Shown in pieces: positions 8,471 through 16,960 of a stretch of 64,000 nt of DNA. Position numbers and translations under genes: made by a program. The stretch is from Moritella sp. Urea-trap-13. Its GTDB lineage: Bacteria; Pseudomonadota; Gammaproteobacteria; Enterobacterales; Moritellaceae. The notes under the pieces were generated by a model, which worked only from the letters and a program-made list of their open reading frames with translations, did not search any database and was not told where the DNA came from. The DNA is taken from contig NZ_PJCA01000031.1 in assembly GCF_002836355.1 (NCBI RefSeq), positions 992,001-1,056,000 of the forward strand, given 5' to 3'. The stretch's first letter is position 1. The number at the start of each line of letters is the position of its first letter.

Positions 8471-11167
8471 TTAAACAATATTTCGCGGTGCAAAAGAGAA
8501 CGCACGGAATTCATGTTTGTATTTAGATTCGCCGATCTTCCTGATTTTCGATACACCCATCTTAAAGTTGTAGTTACCACTGATCTGGTCAACTACGCGT
8601 GTGGTCAGTGAATTCGATGGCTGGCGCATATCAATCATATTGGCATACAGCGCCCCTTTCTTAGTGGCTGATGTCACAATGGCTACCGCCGTCACCGCGG
8701 CTTTATCCAGTTGGATATGACCGTTTTTCAGCAAACTGCTGAATTGGAAGTCATCACCTTTCACACCCAAAATAGTATCTTTGAAATTAGCCACACGATC
8801 AGAATACATCATCACTTGATCACCTGATTCAATACCGCGTTGCTTGGCATCTTCAGGGTGGATCTCAACCCAGTTTTCAGGCCAGCGTTGTGCTGTATAA
8901 GCACGACGTTCAACATCATCAAAACCTGATTGCCAAATTTCGTTTACACGACCATTAGAGAACCACAGTTCATCTTCTCTTGGTTGTAACCAAGCATAAA
9001 AATCACTGAACAGATCCCAAGGGTGTTTCTGCAGATTGATCTTACCGGTTTGACTATTAAACGCGGTAAGTTGTTTCTTCAATACGTTTTGACCTTGTGG
9101 ACCATTAGTTAAACCTTTTTCAGCTAATGTTTCAGCCGTCATTTCAGTATCATGCAAACGTTTTGTGCCCACTAACTCTTTGGTATCGTAGTTATAGAAC
9201 ACCGGCCCTTGAATACCTGTGGTACCGTACTCTTTTAGTTTCTGATGTAAGGTTTTACCTTCGGCATGGGCAGCCACTTTGATCATATTGAAATCTTTAC
9301 GACTGCCGCGACTAAAGCGTGATGCTTCTTCTGCAACATCGTTAGAATTTTCCCAATCAAAACCATCAAAGCCCATACGTTTAGCCAATTGCCCGACAAT
9401 CCACCAATCGGGTTTTGCTTGTCCTGGGGCATCATTAAATTTTTGATAAAGGCGTAGACGGCGCTCGCCATTGGCACGCATAAAGTCCACCTCTCCCCAC
9501 GTCGCAGCAGGAAAGACAATATCAGCAAACTTGGCACCAATCGGATCACGCAGATATATGTCTTGGTTAATCACCACCATGCCACCCGAGTCAGCACGCT
9601 TCTTCAAGGTATCGATGATCTCTTGTTTGTCGTAGCTATAGACCTGATGCGGGTTCGACGTAACTAGTTCCCAGAACTTCTTCTGCAGGCCTTGGCTACC
9701 ACACATAGATTGGATCCACGTGGTACCAATAACATGGGCAAAACGCGTATGACCTGAATATAAATAACGGTCAGTATCAAGCGCTCTGCGGCGACGACCC
9801 GGTACTTTCTCTGGTGACTTGTTACGCGGTAATTTACCGCCTGATTGACCACCACGTTGGTGACCACCAAAACGACCAACAACCTGCCCTTCTCGACCAC
9901 CAGCACCGACAACGGTTGCTAATGTTGAGATGGCATTCGTATTGGCGGTATTGTTTGACCAATAAAAACCTTTCTCAATGCCAATCGATGTTTTTGGACG
10001 TACGCCATTCACTGGCTTAGCCATCATTTCAGCGGCTTTGTAGATCTTAGCAACATCAATACCGGCCATTTTAGCGGCATATTGCGGATCGAACTCTGAC
10101 TGGGCCTTGTTCCATTTTTTATAATCGTCAAAGCCATCAGTTTGGAATTTTCCCCAAGTGGTACGCCACTGCCAAGGCGTATTACGGGTACCTTGACCAA
10201 AACCAGAGTTAGATTCCCATTTGTTATTTACCCATTTATCAATCCATTCATCATCCTGCCAACCATTGTCCATGATCACACGTAATATCGCGCCAACCAC
10301 CAAGTTGTCAGAACCCGGATTCAGATCGATATGCAAGCCGCCATGTTTCTTCATGTAAGCAATACCGGCGGTTTCTCTTGGATTCAAGATCACCGTTTTC
10401 ATACCTCGTTGAATAGCAGGCATCATAAACTGCGTAAACAGAATAGTTTTGGTTTCATACGGGTCAGTACCACAAACCATTAAGGTATCCGCAGCGCCCC
10501 AATCATCATAACTAGGACCAAAGTTATCAAAACCAGCATCACGGAAACCCGGTGTAGACGTTACATCTGATGGCGTATCATGAAAACTAAAGTTCGCGGT
10601 ATTAATATGGCGCAGGGCATATTTAGTAATGGCATAGGTATTTTCAATATATTGATACGAGAATGTTTTCACGCCATAAGCATTAGTACCATGCTTATCA
10701 ATCACGTAACTACCGACTTCAGCGGCAATATCCAAGGCAAAATCCCAGGGCACAGGCTGTAAGCTACCACCGATACGCACTAACGGTTGGGTTAAGCGAT
10801 CGCGCGTACCCGTTGATGGGTTATAGACTTTTTGCGCTAATAGACCGCCGCGCATTGACGAGTCACCCATTTTGTTCACTACTGTGCTGTCTTTATCAGG
10901 CACGACAACAATATGGTGCGGCTTGCCTAGGTGCATCACCACATTATGTTGCGATGGTGCCACCCAGGCTTGCAGTGGCGCACTAGGAAAATCAATACCA
11001 AAGGCATTTTCGCTGGCTTTTTGGCCACCATTGGCTTTTTCTAACGGCCAACGGTAAACCTTGTAACCACAGGCAACAATACAATAATCACATGCTGTGG
11101 TGATGATCTCTGCGTTTGCAGGTGGTAATGGTGCATGGTCTTCTGGAATATAAAAATTAGTAGTCAT
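8471..11167 (-). CDS. idrA: Molybdopterin oxidoreductase, arsenite oxidase / iodate reductase (AioA/IdrA) family large subunit
   Basis: This 898-residue bis-MGD enzyme belongs to the DMSO-reductase superfamily. The N-terminal pattern C26-x2-C29-x3-C33-x70-S104 is exactly the 3Fe-4S ligand spacing of AioA. The GR-x-GG-HQ segment (R432, H436) is kept, but the AioA segment that carries an arsenite-contacting histidine is replaced by [10 protein letters not shown] at 203-212. It has no signal peptide, so it should be exported with the Tat-bearing Rieske subunit encoded 2 bases upstream. Together with two co-transcribed di-heme peroxidase genes, this points to the iodate reductase branch rather than arsenite oxidase. 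The symbol is provisional; an uncharacterised Aio-like branch remains possible. Confidence 0.75.
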   Translation of the reverse strand: MTTNFYIPEDHAPLPPANAEIITTACDYCIVACGYKVYRWPLEKANGGQKASENAFGIDFPSAPLQAWVAPSQHNVVMHLGKPHHIVVVPDKDSTVVNKMGDSSMRGGLLAQKVYNPSTGTRDRLTQPLVRIGGSLQPVPWDFALDIAAEVGSYVIDKHGTNAYGVKTFSYQYIENTYAITKYALRHINTANFSFHDTPSDVTSTPGFRDAGFDNFGPSYDDWGAADTLMVCGTDPYETKTILFTQFMMPAIQRGMKTVILNPRETAGIAYMKKHGGLHIDLNPGSDNLVVGAILRVIMDNGWQDDEWIDKWVNNKWESNSGFGQGTRNTPWQWRTTWGKFQTDGFDDYKKWNKAQSEFDPQYAAKMAGIDVAKIYKAAEMMAKPVNGVRPKTSIGIEKGFYWSNNTANTNAISTLATVVGAGGREGQVVGRFGGHQRGGQSGGKLPRNKSPEKVPGRRRRALDTDRYLYSGHTRFAHVIGTTWIQSMCGSQGLQKKFWELVTSNPHQVYSYDKQEIIDTLKKRADSGGMVVINQDIYLRDPIGAKFADIVFPAATWGEVDFMRANGERRLRLYQKFNDAPGQAKPDWWIVGQLAKRMGFDGFDWENSNDVAEEASRFSRGSRKDFNMIKVAAHAEGKTLHQKLKEYGTTGIQGPVFYNYDTKELVGTKRLHDTEMTAETLAEKGLTNGPQGQNVLKKQLTAFNSQTGKINLQKHPWDLFSDFYAWLQPREDELWFSNGRVNEIWQSGFDDVERRAYTAQRWPENWVEIHPEDAKQRGIESGDQVMMYSDRVANFKDTILGVKGDDFQFSSLLKNGHIQLDKAAVTAVAIVTSATKKGALYANMIDMRQPSNSLTTRVVDQISGNYNFKMGVSKIRKIGESKYKHEFRAFSFAPRNIV

Positions 11168-11169
11168 AA

Positions 11170-11790
11170 TTACGCCCCTTGCATGGCAATAATATTATCG
11201 GTACGGCCAAACAACAGCCCCATAATGCCCACGGCATAAATGTCATCACCATCTTGTTCAAGCAATACTTGTGGCAAACTTTCATAAGCTTGACCCGATA
11301 CAATGATGCCGTGACGACGTAGATCGAAGGTCGATAAATGGAAAGGACATTGGCCTAATACACGATGTTCGCCAACCACTTTATATTGACCATCAAGCGG
11401 ACCACCTTGGTGAGTACACATCAATGAAAACGCCACGATGTCTTGTTTGTTACCTAGACCACCACCTGCTTTTACGCCCATCTGGGTAATAATCGCGCGT
11501 GAGTTAGGGCCATTATCAGGGTAGTTAAAGTTAACTGGTTGATTGAGTTTCAGCTCGCTCACTTTGGCAATTAGCTGTCTTGGATAACCGACTATTCGCG
11601 CCTGCACATTTTGCGCTTGGGCGGTACCTGGGAATAACGACAAAGACACCACACTGGCGGTACTTGCTAGCGCACCGGTATACATGAGGAAGTCACGACG
11701 TGAGACCATGCATTTTTGATGTTCTTCTGCACTTTCGGTCTTCATTTTATCTTTATGCTCTGCATTGCGTTTTTTTCTGTCAAAGATCAT
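11170..11790 (-). CDS. idrB: Rieske 2Fe-2S subunit with Tat signal (AioB/IdrB-like)
   Basis: This 206-residue small subunit passes electrons between the molybdenum enzyme and a cytochrome. A Tat signal SRRDFL starts at residue 30 and is followed by a hydrophobic stretch ending AQA near residue 59. Rieske ligands are C125 and H127 in CTHQGG and C148 and H151 in CPFH. The two extra cysteines that form a disulfide in classical Rieske proteins are absent (G and F in their places). The ATG overlaps the upstream stop as ATGA, and GGAGG lies seven bases upstream, so translation is coupled. The N-terminal charged extension before the Tat motif is about 28 residues. Confidence 0.85.
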   Translation of the reverse strand: MIFDRKKRNAEHKDKMKTESAEEHQKCMVSRRDFLMYTGALASTASVVSLSLFPGTAQAQNVQARIVGYPRQLIAKVSELKLNQPVNFNYPDNGPNSRAIITQMGVKAGGGLGNKQDIVAFSLMCTHQGGPLDGQYKVVGEHRVLGQCPFHLSTFDLRRHGIIVSGQAYESLPQVLLEQDGDDIYAVGIMGLLFGRTDNIIAMQGA

Positions 11791-13037
11791 TTTGTCGCCT
11801 CCGCAAGTTGTTGCTCGGTGAATAGACGCTGATAAGGGGGTAATGTTGGATAATCCATGGTGATACGTTCGCCAGAGAACGCATCGAGGAATGCTAACAA
11901 GTCTAATTTTTCAACCGCGGTTAGACCCAGAGGCTTAATTAACGGACTCTTAGTTGCAGGATAACCAGTTGAACGACCATCAGCAGCAATACCACCGCGA
12001 TCATAGAAATCAATCACATCACTCAGTGTTGCTAACGTACCATTGTGCATATAAGGGGCGGTATATTTGCTATAACGTAAACTCGGAGTACGGAACTTAC
12101 CTTTCATTTCTTTCCGTTTTCCGCGGAAATATACACCAGGATCGGCTTTGGTTTTACGGTACATTTTCTCGTTAGAGCCTTTGCCATACAGTTCATAACG
12201 GAACGTGATCTGCGCAAGTGCCTCTGAATCCCAACGCAAGTTAGTTGGCACTCCGATATTGTAATATTTCTGGTCACTGGCTAACGCACTGTTATGACAA
12301 GCGATACACTGGGCTTTGCCTTCAAATAAGATTTTACCTTGGAGTTGCTGTGCTGTTAACGCCGTTGCATCACCCATCAAGTAGTTATCTAATGGCGTAT
12401 CTGTTTGTACTAAGGTACGTTCAAATGCTGCGATAGCTTTCCAGGCATTACTGATCTTCGGATAATTATCGCCGAATACTTGGTTAAAACCAGTCACGTA
12501 TTCAGGAATAAGAGCCAATCGCGCTTCCATGATGTCGTCTTCGCCATTACCCGCAACCGCGCCTTTTGCCGCGCTCTTCGCTTGGCCTTCGAGTGATTTG
12601 CTTGAACCTGCCCAGAATAAATTACCGTAATAAGCAGAGTTAATAATGGTTTGACTGTTACGCCAATGCACTGTGCCTGGGTAACCGATAGATAGATCGG
12701 TCGGTACATCCCAGCCTAAATCGGGAAGATGACAAGCGACACAAGGTGTTGAACCATCACCACCAACGCGACCATCAAAGAACAGCTTTTTACCTAATGC
12801 AATTTTTTCATCTGTCATTGGGTTATCAGCTGGAATAGGTACTGCACCCAATGGCGCTAACGCAGGTAATGTCATGCCATTTAAGGTAATTGGTTTTAAT
12901 GATGCAGCGACTATCTCTGCGGTGATAACATTTTTGTCTGCCTGACTTTTCTTATCATCCTGCTGCGCACAAGCTGGCACAGTGGTGATGGTCAACAATA
13001 ACGCGGCCATTGTAGACAAGTTGATTTTATTGCTCAT
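11787..13037 (-). CDS. Di-heme cytochrome c peroxidase family protein (IdrP-like, second)
   Basis: This 416-residue periplasmic protein of the CcpA/MauG family has two heme motifs, CVACH (C99, C102, H103) and CIACH (C244, C247, H248). The typical late segment MHNGTLATLSDVIDFYDRGG is present. The signal peptide ends VPAC-AQQ, so it could be a lipoprotein (C23) or be cleaved by signal peptidase I. The start at 13037 has AAGGAGG six bases upstream, which excludes the longer frame. It begins 10 bases after the stop of its paralogue. Known idr clusters also carry two such genes, proposed to remove peroxide or reactive iodine by-products. Confidence 0.85.
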   Translation of the reverse strand: MSNKINLSTMAALLLTITTVPACAQQDDKKSQADKNVITAEIVAASLKPITLNGMTLPALAPLGAVPIPADNPMTDEKIALGKKLFFDGRVGGDGSTPCVACHLPDLGWDVPTDLSIGYPGTVHWRNSQTIINSAYYGNLFWAGSSKSLEGQAKSAAKGAVAGNGEDDIMEARLALIPEYVTGFNQVFGDNYPKISNAWKAIAAFERTLVQTDTPLDNYLMGDATALTAQQLQGKILFEGKAQCIACHNSALASDQKYYNIGVPTNLRWDSEALAQITFRYELYGKGSNEKMYRKTKADPGVYFRGKRKEMKGKFRTPSLRYSKYTAPYMHNGTLATLSDVIDFYDRGGIAADGRSTGYPATKSPLIKPLGLTAVEKLDLLAFLDAFSGERITMDYPTLPPYQRLFTEQQLAEATK

Positions 13038-13047
13038 CTCGTCCTCC

Positions 13048-14139
13048 TTAGTTTTTAGCATTTTGCCAATCGGCAATAGGTGCATAGTTATAATCAGACT
13101 GAGTCCAAACATGCTGTTCAGTCGTTAAAGGCTCACTTGATAGTGATTTCAAGAAAGCGACTAAGGCTTTTTGTTCTTGCCATGTCAGATTCAATGGTTT
13201 TAAACGGCTGTCTTTGTTGCTGTCCGTACCACCACCGGTATTATAAAACGCGACCACATCTTCAAGTGTTTCCATCACACCGTTGTGCATATAAGGTGCT
13301 GTTTGTTGTAATTCACGTAGTGTCGGAGTCATAAATTTCCCCATATCACTGCCATCTGCTTTATGCGTTTGCACATGTGCGCCAACATCGCGTTTTAGAT
13401 TCATGTAATTTTCATTACCCATGAACATATTAAAAGCGATAAAGGTTTGATGACGCAGGGGGTCGCGGAAGATATCGAAGTTTTCTTCAACACCGGTATT
13501 GTGCGGTTTGCCGTCACTTAACAGCGAACCATTGTGGCATTGCACACAACCCGCTTTACCGGTGAATAACGCTTGGCCTTTACTTGCCAGTGCTGACATT
13601 TCACCTTTATCAAATGGCGTAGTATTGGAAGTTAATGTTTTCAGGAATTCAGGAATTGCTTTACGAATGGAGCCATTAGACGGTTCGCCATAACCTGCGG
13701 CTTTAAACATACTCACGTAGATAGGATCTTGTTTAACTCGCTCTTGCATCAAGCGCATATCCATATTCATTAACCAATCTTCGGTTAACATTTCACGTGT
13801 TACATCGTTTAAGTTGGTCCCTAGGCGACCATCATGAAACCACACTTGTTTATAAGCGGTATTGATCAGTGTTGGTACATTCCGGAACCCCTTGCTACCA
13901 GGGTATGCAGGTGCTAGCGCATCTGGGTGTGAAAATCCATTGTCTGGTTGGTGGCACGATGCGCAAGACAACGCGCCATCGCCCGATAAACGCGTATCAT
14001 AAAATAGACGTTTACCTAACTCTGCTTTTGCGGCATTCACTTTCAATGTTGGTAATGAACCAAACTCACTGGTACTGCTTGCAGCCCAACCTGAAAATGA
14101 TAACGAAATCGCAGCAGTAAGGATCAGCATTTTTTTCAT
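13048..14139 (-). CDS. Di-heme cytochrome c peroxidase family protein (IdrP-like, first)
   Basis: This 363-residue periplasmic di-heme protein is the first gene of the operon. The Sec signal peptide ends around GWA-A (residue 19). Heme motifs are CASCH (C59, C62, H63) and CVQCH (C198, C201, H202), and a late MHNGVMETLEDVVAFYNTGG block matches the CcpA/MauG family. ATG at 14139 has AGGAG eight bases upstream; the open frame continues 46 codons further without signal-peptide character. A sigma-54 promoter match ends about 46 bases upstream. It is clearly paralogous to, but diverged from, the next gene. Confidence 0.85.
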   Translation of the reverse strand: MKKMLILTAAISLSFSGWAASSTSEFGSLPTLKVNAAKAELGKRLFYDTRLSGDGALSCASCHQPDNGFSHPDALAPAYPGSKGFRNVPTLINTAYKQVWFHDGRLGTNLNDVTREMLTEDWLMNMDMRLMQERVKQDPIYVSMFKAAGYGEPSNGSIRKAIPEFLKTLTSNTTPFDKGEMSALASKGQALFTGKAGCVQCHNGSLLSDGKPHNTGVEENFDIFRDPLRHQTFIAFNMFMGNENYMNLKRDVGAHVQTHKADGSDMGKFMTPTLRELQQTAPYMHNGVMETLEDVVAFYNTGGGTDSNKDSRLKPLNLTWQEQKALVAFLKSLSSEPLTTEQHVWTQSDYNYAPIADWQNAKN

Positions 14140-14195
14140 TATAAAGCTCCTTTGCTTCCTATTAATTGAAATAACATTAATCACAATGGGGTAAT

Positions 14196-14211
14196 TGCAT
14201 AAACTGAGCCA
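14196..14211 (-). promoter_or_regulatory. Sigma-54 (RpoN) promoter for the Aio/Idr-like operon
   Basis: The minus strand reads TGGCTCAGTTTATGCA, which matches TGGCACG-N4-TTGCW at 9 of 12 scored positions with a strict GG-N10-GC spacing. The predicted transcription start near 14185 leaves a 46-base leader before the ATG at 14139. A sigma-54 activator gene lies in the same locus. Confidence 0.7.
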
Positions 14212-14421
14212 AACTAACAAAACAAAATAAAAAGCTAATTTACAGAGGCTTACGTTAAAGCGTGATCGAGTTAACATCCCTGTTTTTGTAACGTTTTATT
14301 AAATAATAAAAATATTAGTTGCATGGATCGTTAAATTCTTCTGCTTATAAAGAAAACGTTAAAATCACACGATTGGTGGTGGGAGCAGGTATAGACAGGC
14401 TGCACAGCAATTTACCTATTT
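14212..14421. promoter_or_regulatory. Putative activator-binding region between divergent sigma-54 promoters
   Basis: These 210 bases lie between the two sigma-54 promoters. The core CGTTA occurs at 14253, 14329 and 14357 on the plus strand, and its complement TAACG at 14289. The pair TAACGTTTT (14289-14297) and AAAACGTTA (14353-14361) forms a 9-bp inverted repeat. These are candidate half-sites for the response regulator encoded at 19500-20858; this is inference. Confidence 0.4.
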
Positions 14422-14437
14422 AGGCATGCTTTATGCT
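14422..14437 (+). promoter_or_regulatory. Sigma-54 (RpoN) promoter for the HEAT-repeat gene
   Basis: The plus strand reads AGGCATGCTTTATGCT, matching TGGCACG-N4-TTGCW at 9 of 12 scored positions with GG-N10-GC intact. A start near 14448 would leave about 29 bases before the ATG at 14477, enough for a ribosome binding site. Confidence 0.6.
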
Positions 14438-14476
14438 TTAGGCTTTGTATAGATAAATGCAGAGAGAGTGAATCGA

Positions 14477-16810
14477 ATGACACCTAACATGACACAGACG
14501 AATGCAGCTATTAATGAATTAAGTAAATTACTGGAAACCGGGGATGAAGCGCAGCGTTGCCATTCAGCCCGTGCGATAAGTGTCGCTAAAATAACCACAG
14601 TAACCCCGCAACTCAATGCCTGTTTATATCATCAGGACCCTGATGTTGTGACTGATGCAGCAACGGCGCTCGCCACGGCATGTGCGGGCGATTTAGAAAG
14701 CTTAGAAGATGTAGTAATCAACCATCCTGATAGCGATGCGCGATTAGCGGCGTTATCAGCAATCGCGAAACAACATAACAATGCACCACAACGTGTTGTC
14801 GATACGCTCACCCGCTTTGCAACGGGTCGCACTGCAGAAGATGATTGGGGACTCAGCGGTGGTTGGGATGATTGGTGGGATCTACAATTAACCGCAGTGC
14901 AATTACTCAGTGCAATTCAAGCAACACATAACCGTGATGTATTTGCGACCCTGTTTATTGAATTATTAAGTCAAGATCCAGAACCTGAGCTTGAACTGGC
15001 GCTGTATCGTGCGTTAGTCGATTTTCACCCACAGTTATTATTACAGCACTGGACCTGCGCACGGAAAATGAAGCAGCGCAGACTTGCCCGCGCCTTTGCC
15101 TCCAGCGTAACAACAACCGCACTAGATCATATGGCGGTTTGCTTAGAGTGTGACGATGTAGAAATTAAAAAAATTGCCCTTAAAGCCTTTGCTACTCACG
15201 GTAAAACACACGATGTTCAAGCTTACATCGCAGGTATCATTACCTGCCTTAGCGATGGTGAGCCAAGTGTACAAGCAGCGGCAACATCGGCACTCAATCA
15301 GCTTGATCAGCTAGACGCGTTACAAACAACTACCTTGATGCAGTTTACTAAAGACGCACCAGAGTCGAGTTTACCGAGCCTCATTCACCTCGTCTCTGGT
15401 CATATTAATCAATTAAATACCGCCGATATTCATTGGCTGGAAGCATTACTCACACATAGTGATATCGAGATTAAAATAGCGGTTATTAGCTGTTTTTCAC
15501 AATTGCCAGAAGCACAGGTATTGTATTACTCAGAGGTCTATTTAACGGCATTAAGTAGCTGTTTAACCGCCATACAGGATCGTCATTTACCCCTATATCA
15601 ACGCGCACAATTACTGCGACTATTAAGTCAATTTGATCAGCATGCCAGTCTTTCATTCCCGGTATTAAAAGCATTGCTGGAGAATGAAGATACCGAGACT
15701 GCTCTACGCCAATCGGCATTGGAAGCAATCACTAGCGAAACCAATGATGAAAATCAACAATGGCTAAAACAACTGTTACTTGGCCTTGCCTCACAAGCCG
15801 ACACTATCGCCGTTACCCAAGTTGATGCTGCTGACGTTGAAAATAATAGCCAGCCTGAAAAAACAGCAGGTCGCATTAAGCTAGAAGCACTATTAGCTGA
15901 GCATGGCGATAAGTTTCCAGAAGACCAAGGGTTTGATAATGCACCAGTATCAACACTGGCGGCCATTCAGCAATCTAACGTCGAAGCAACGCTGTTATCG
16001 GCGGATGATAAACCTGATGATCAGACCTTAATGGAAATGATGGATGGTCTGGATGATGAATTTATCACTTATCGCAATATTGTCCGGGACCATCTTGATA
16101 CTGGCGAGAACCTCGCATTAAATCGTAAAAAGATTGCCCGTTTACCGCAAACCGATAACAAGACGTTAGCGATTAGAGCGCTCGGCCACACTAAAACAGA
16201 AGCGGCGGCAACATTATTAATAGAAGCCATGCTCGGCGCGACACCAAAAGAACAGCATGAGCTATTTCAAGCCCTCACCCACATTGCCAAACGGCACGAC
16301 TATAAAGTATTACGTAATGGCATTGGCGCTGCGGGTTATACCTTGCATTATGGTGATCCATTATGTAAGCAATCCGCCGCACAATTCTTAAGTCACATGC
16401 CTCTGAGCAAAGCGCTACCAATTTTACTCGTTGGTGCAGAAGACGAAAATGAACACGTGCGCGTGTGCTGTCTCGCCGCGCTCAATGTGCAGTTAGAAAC
16501 CAAACGTTTGTTACAACGCCACCAGCAACAAACCAGCGAACTATTGGTCCGAAAAATACACGATCCTGCGGGCGGCGTGCGTAAATTAGCTTTGCAACTA
16601 CTCGCCAAGATCGATTTGGCCAGCCACTTACCTGTGCTGGTAGAATTAGCGGTCAGCGATCAAGAAAGTAATATTATTGCCGCCCCACTGTTCTTTGCTC
16701 TACAACAAGACACGCTAAAAATTCTAGCGGACAATATCGCTAACTATGACGATCATCGCCAACCACTGGCTATCCAGTTAACGGGTCGGTTGCTAGCAAT
16801 GTCTGCATAA
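14477..16810 (+). CDS. HEAT-repeat protein divergent from the Aio/Idr-like operon
   Basis: This soluble protein of about 777 residues has no signal peptide. It consists of repeated helical pairs of HEAT/PBS-lyase type (for example segments with D-P-D-V-V-T-D-A-A-T-A-L, D-G-E-P-S-V-Q-A-A-A-T-S-A-L and E-N-E-H-V-R-V-C-C-L-A-A-L). An acidic, low-complexity linker of about 80 residues sits near residues 445-530. ATG at 14477 is preferred over GTG at 14468 because of the GAGAG upstream. HEAT proteins are usually protein-binding scaffolds. Its position, with its own sigma-54 promoter facing the operon, suggests an assembly or maturation role for the molybdoenzyme, but no known partner proves this. 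Confidence 0.75.
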   Translation: MTPNMTQTNAAINELSKLLETGDEAQRCHSARAISVAKITTVTPQLNACLYHQDPDVVTDAATALATACAGDLESLEDVVINHPDSDARLAALSAIAKQHNNAPQRVVDTLTRFATGRTAEDDWGLSGGWDDWWDLQLTAVQLLSAIQATHNRDVFATLFIELLSQDPEPELELALYRALVDFHPQLLLQHWTCARKMKQRRLARAFASSVTTTALDHMAVCLECDDVEIKKIALKAFATHGKTHDVQAYIAGIITCLSDGEPSVQAAATSALNQLDQLDALQTTTLMQFTKDAPESSLPSLIHLVSGHINQLNTADIHWLEALLTHSDIEIKIAVISCFSQLPEAQVLYYSEVYLTALSSCLTAIQDRHLPLYQRAQLLRLLSQFDQHASLSFPVLKALLENEDTETALRQSALEAITSETNDENQQWLKQLLLGLASQADTIAVTQVDAADVENNSQPEKTAGRIKLEALLAEHGDKFPEDQGFDNAPVSTLAAIQQSNVEATLLSADDKPDDQTLMEMMDGLDDEFITYRNIVRDHLDTGENLALNRKKIARLPQTDNKTLAIRALGHTKTEAAATLLIEAMLGATPKEQHELFQALTHIAKRHDYKVLRNGIGAAGYTLHYGDPLCKQSAAQFLSHMPLSKALPILLVGAEDENEHVRVCCLAALNVQLETKRLLQRHQQQTSELLVRKIHDPAGGVRKLALQLLAKIDLASHLPVLVELAVSDQESNIIAAPLFFALQQDTLKILADNIANYDDHRQPLAIQLTGRLLAMSA

Positions 16811-16960
16811 ATAAACCGACCTTAATGTCGTTTCGCATGATATAGCACAACTAATATATTGATTTAACATGACAAGAATAAATGGCATCGAGATACGGTG
16901 TCATTTTTTGTTACACTCATTAAGTCGGAAACTGAGCGCAGTGAATACATAGGTAATAAT

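Noticed and set aside
8471-14139. Calling the operon an arsenite oxidase (aioBA) outright
   Set aside because: The iron-sulfur pattern and Rieske partner fit Aio, but two peroxidase genes and the altered active-site segment fit Idr-type clusters better. No aioX or arsenic genes are nearby.
14261-14276. CRP-like site (CGTGATCGAGTTAACA) upstream of the operon
   Set aside because: 12 of 16 core bases match but the right half is poor, and a sigma-54 promoter explains the region better.
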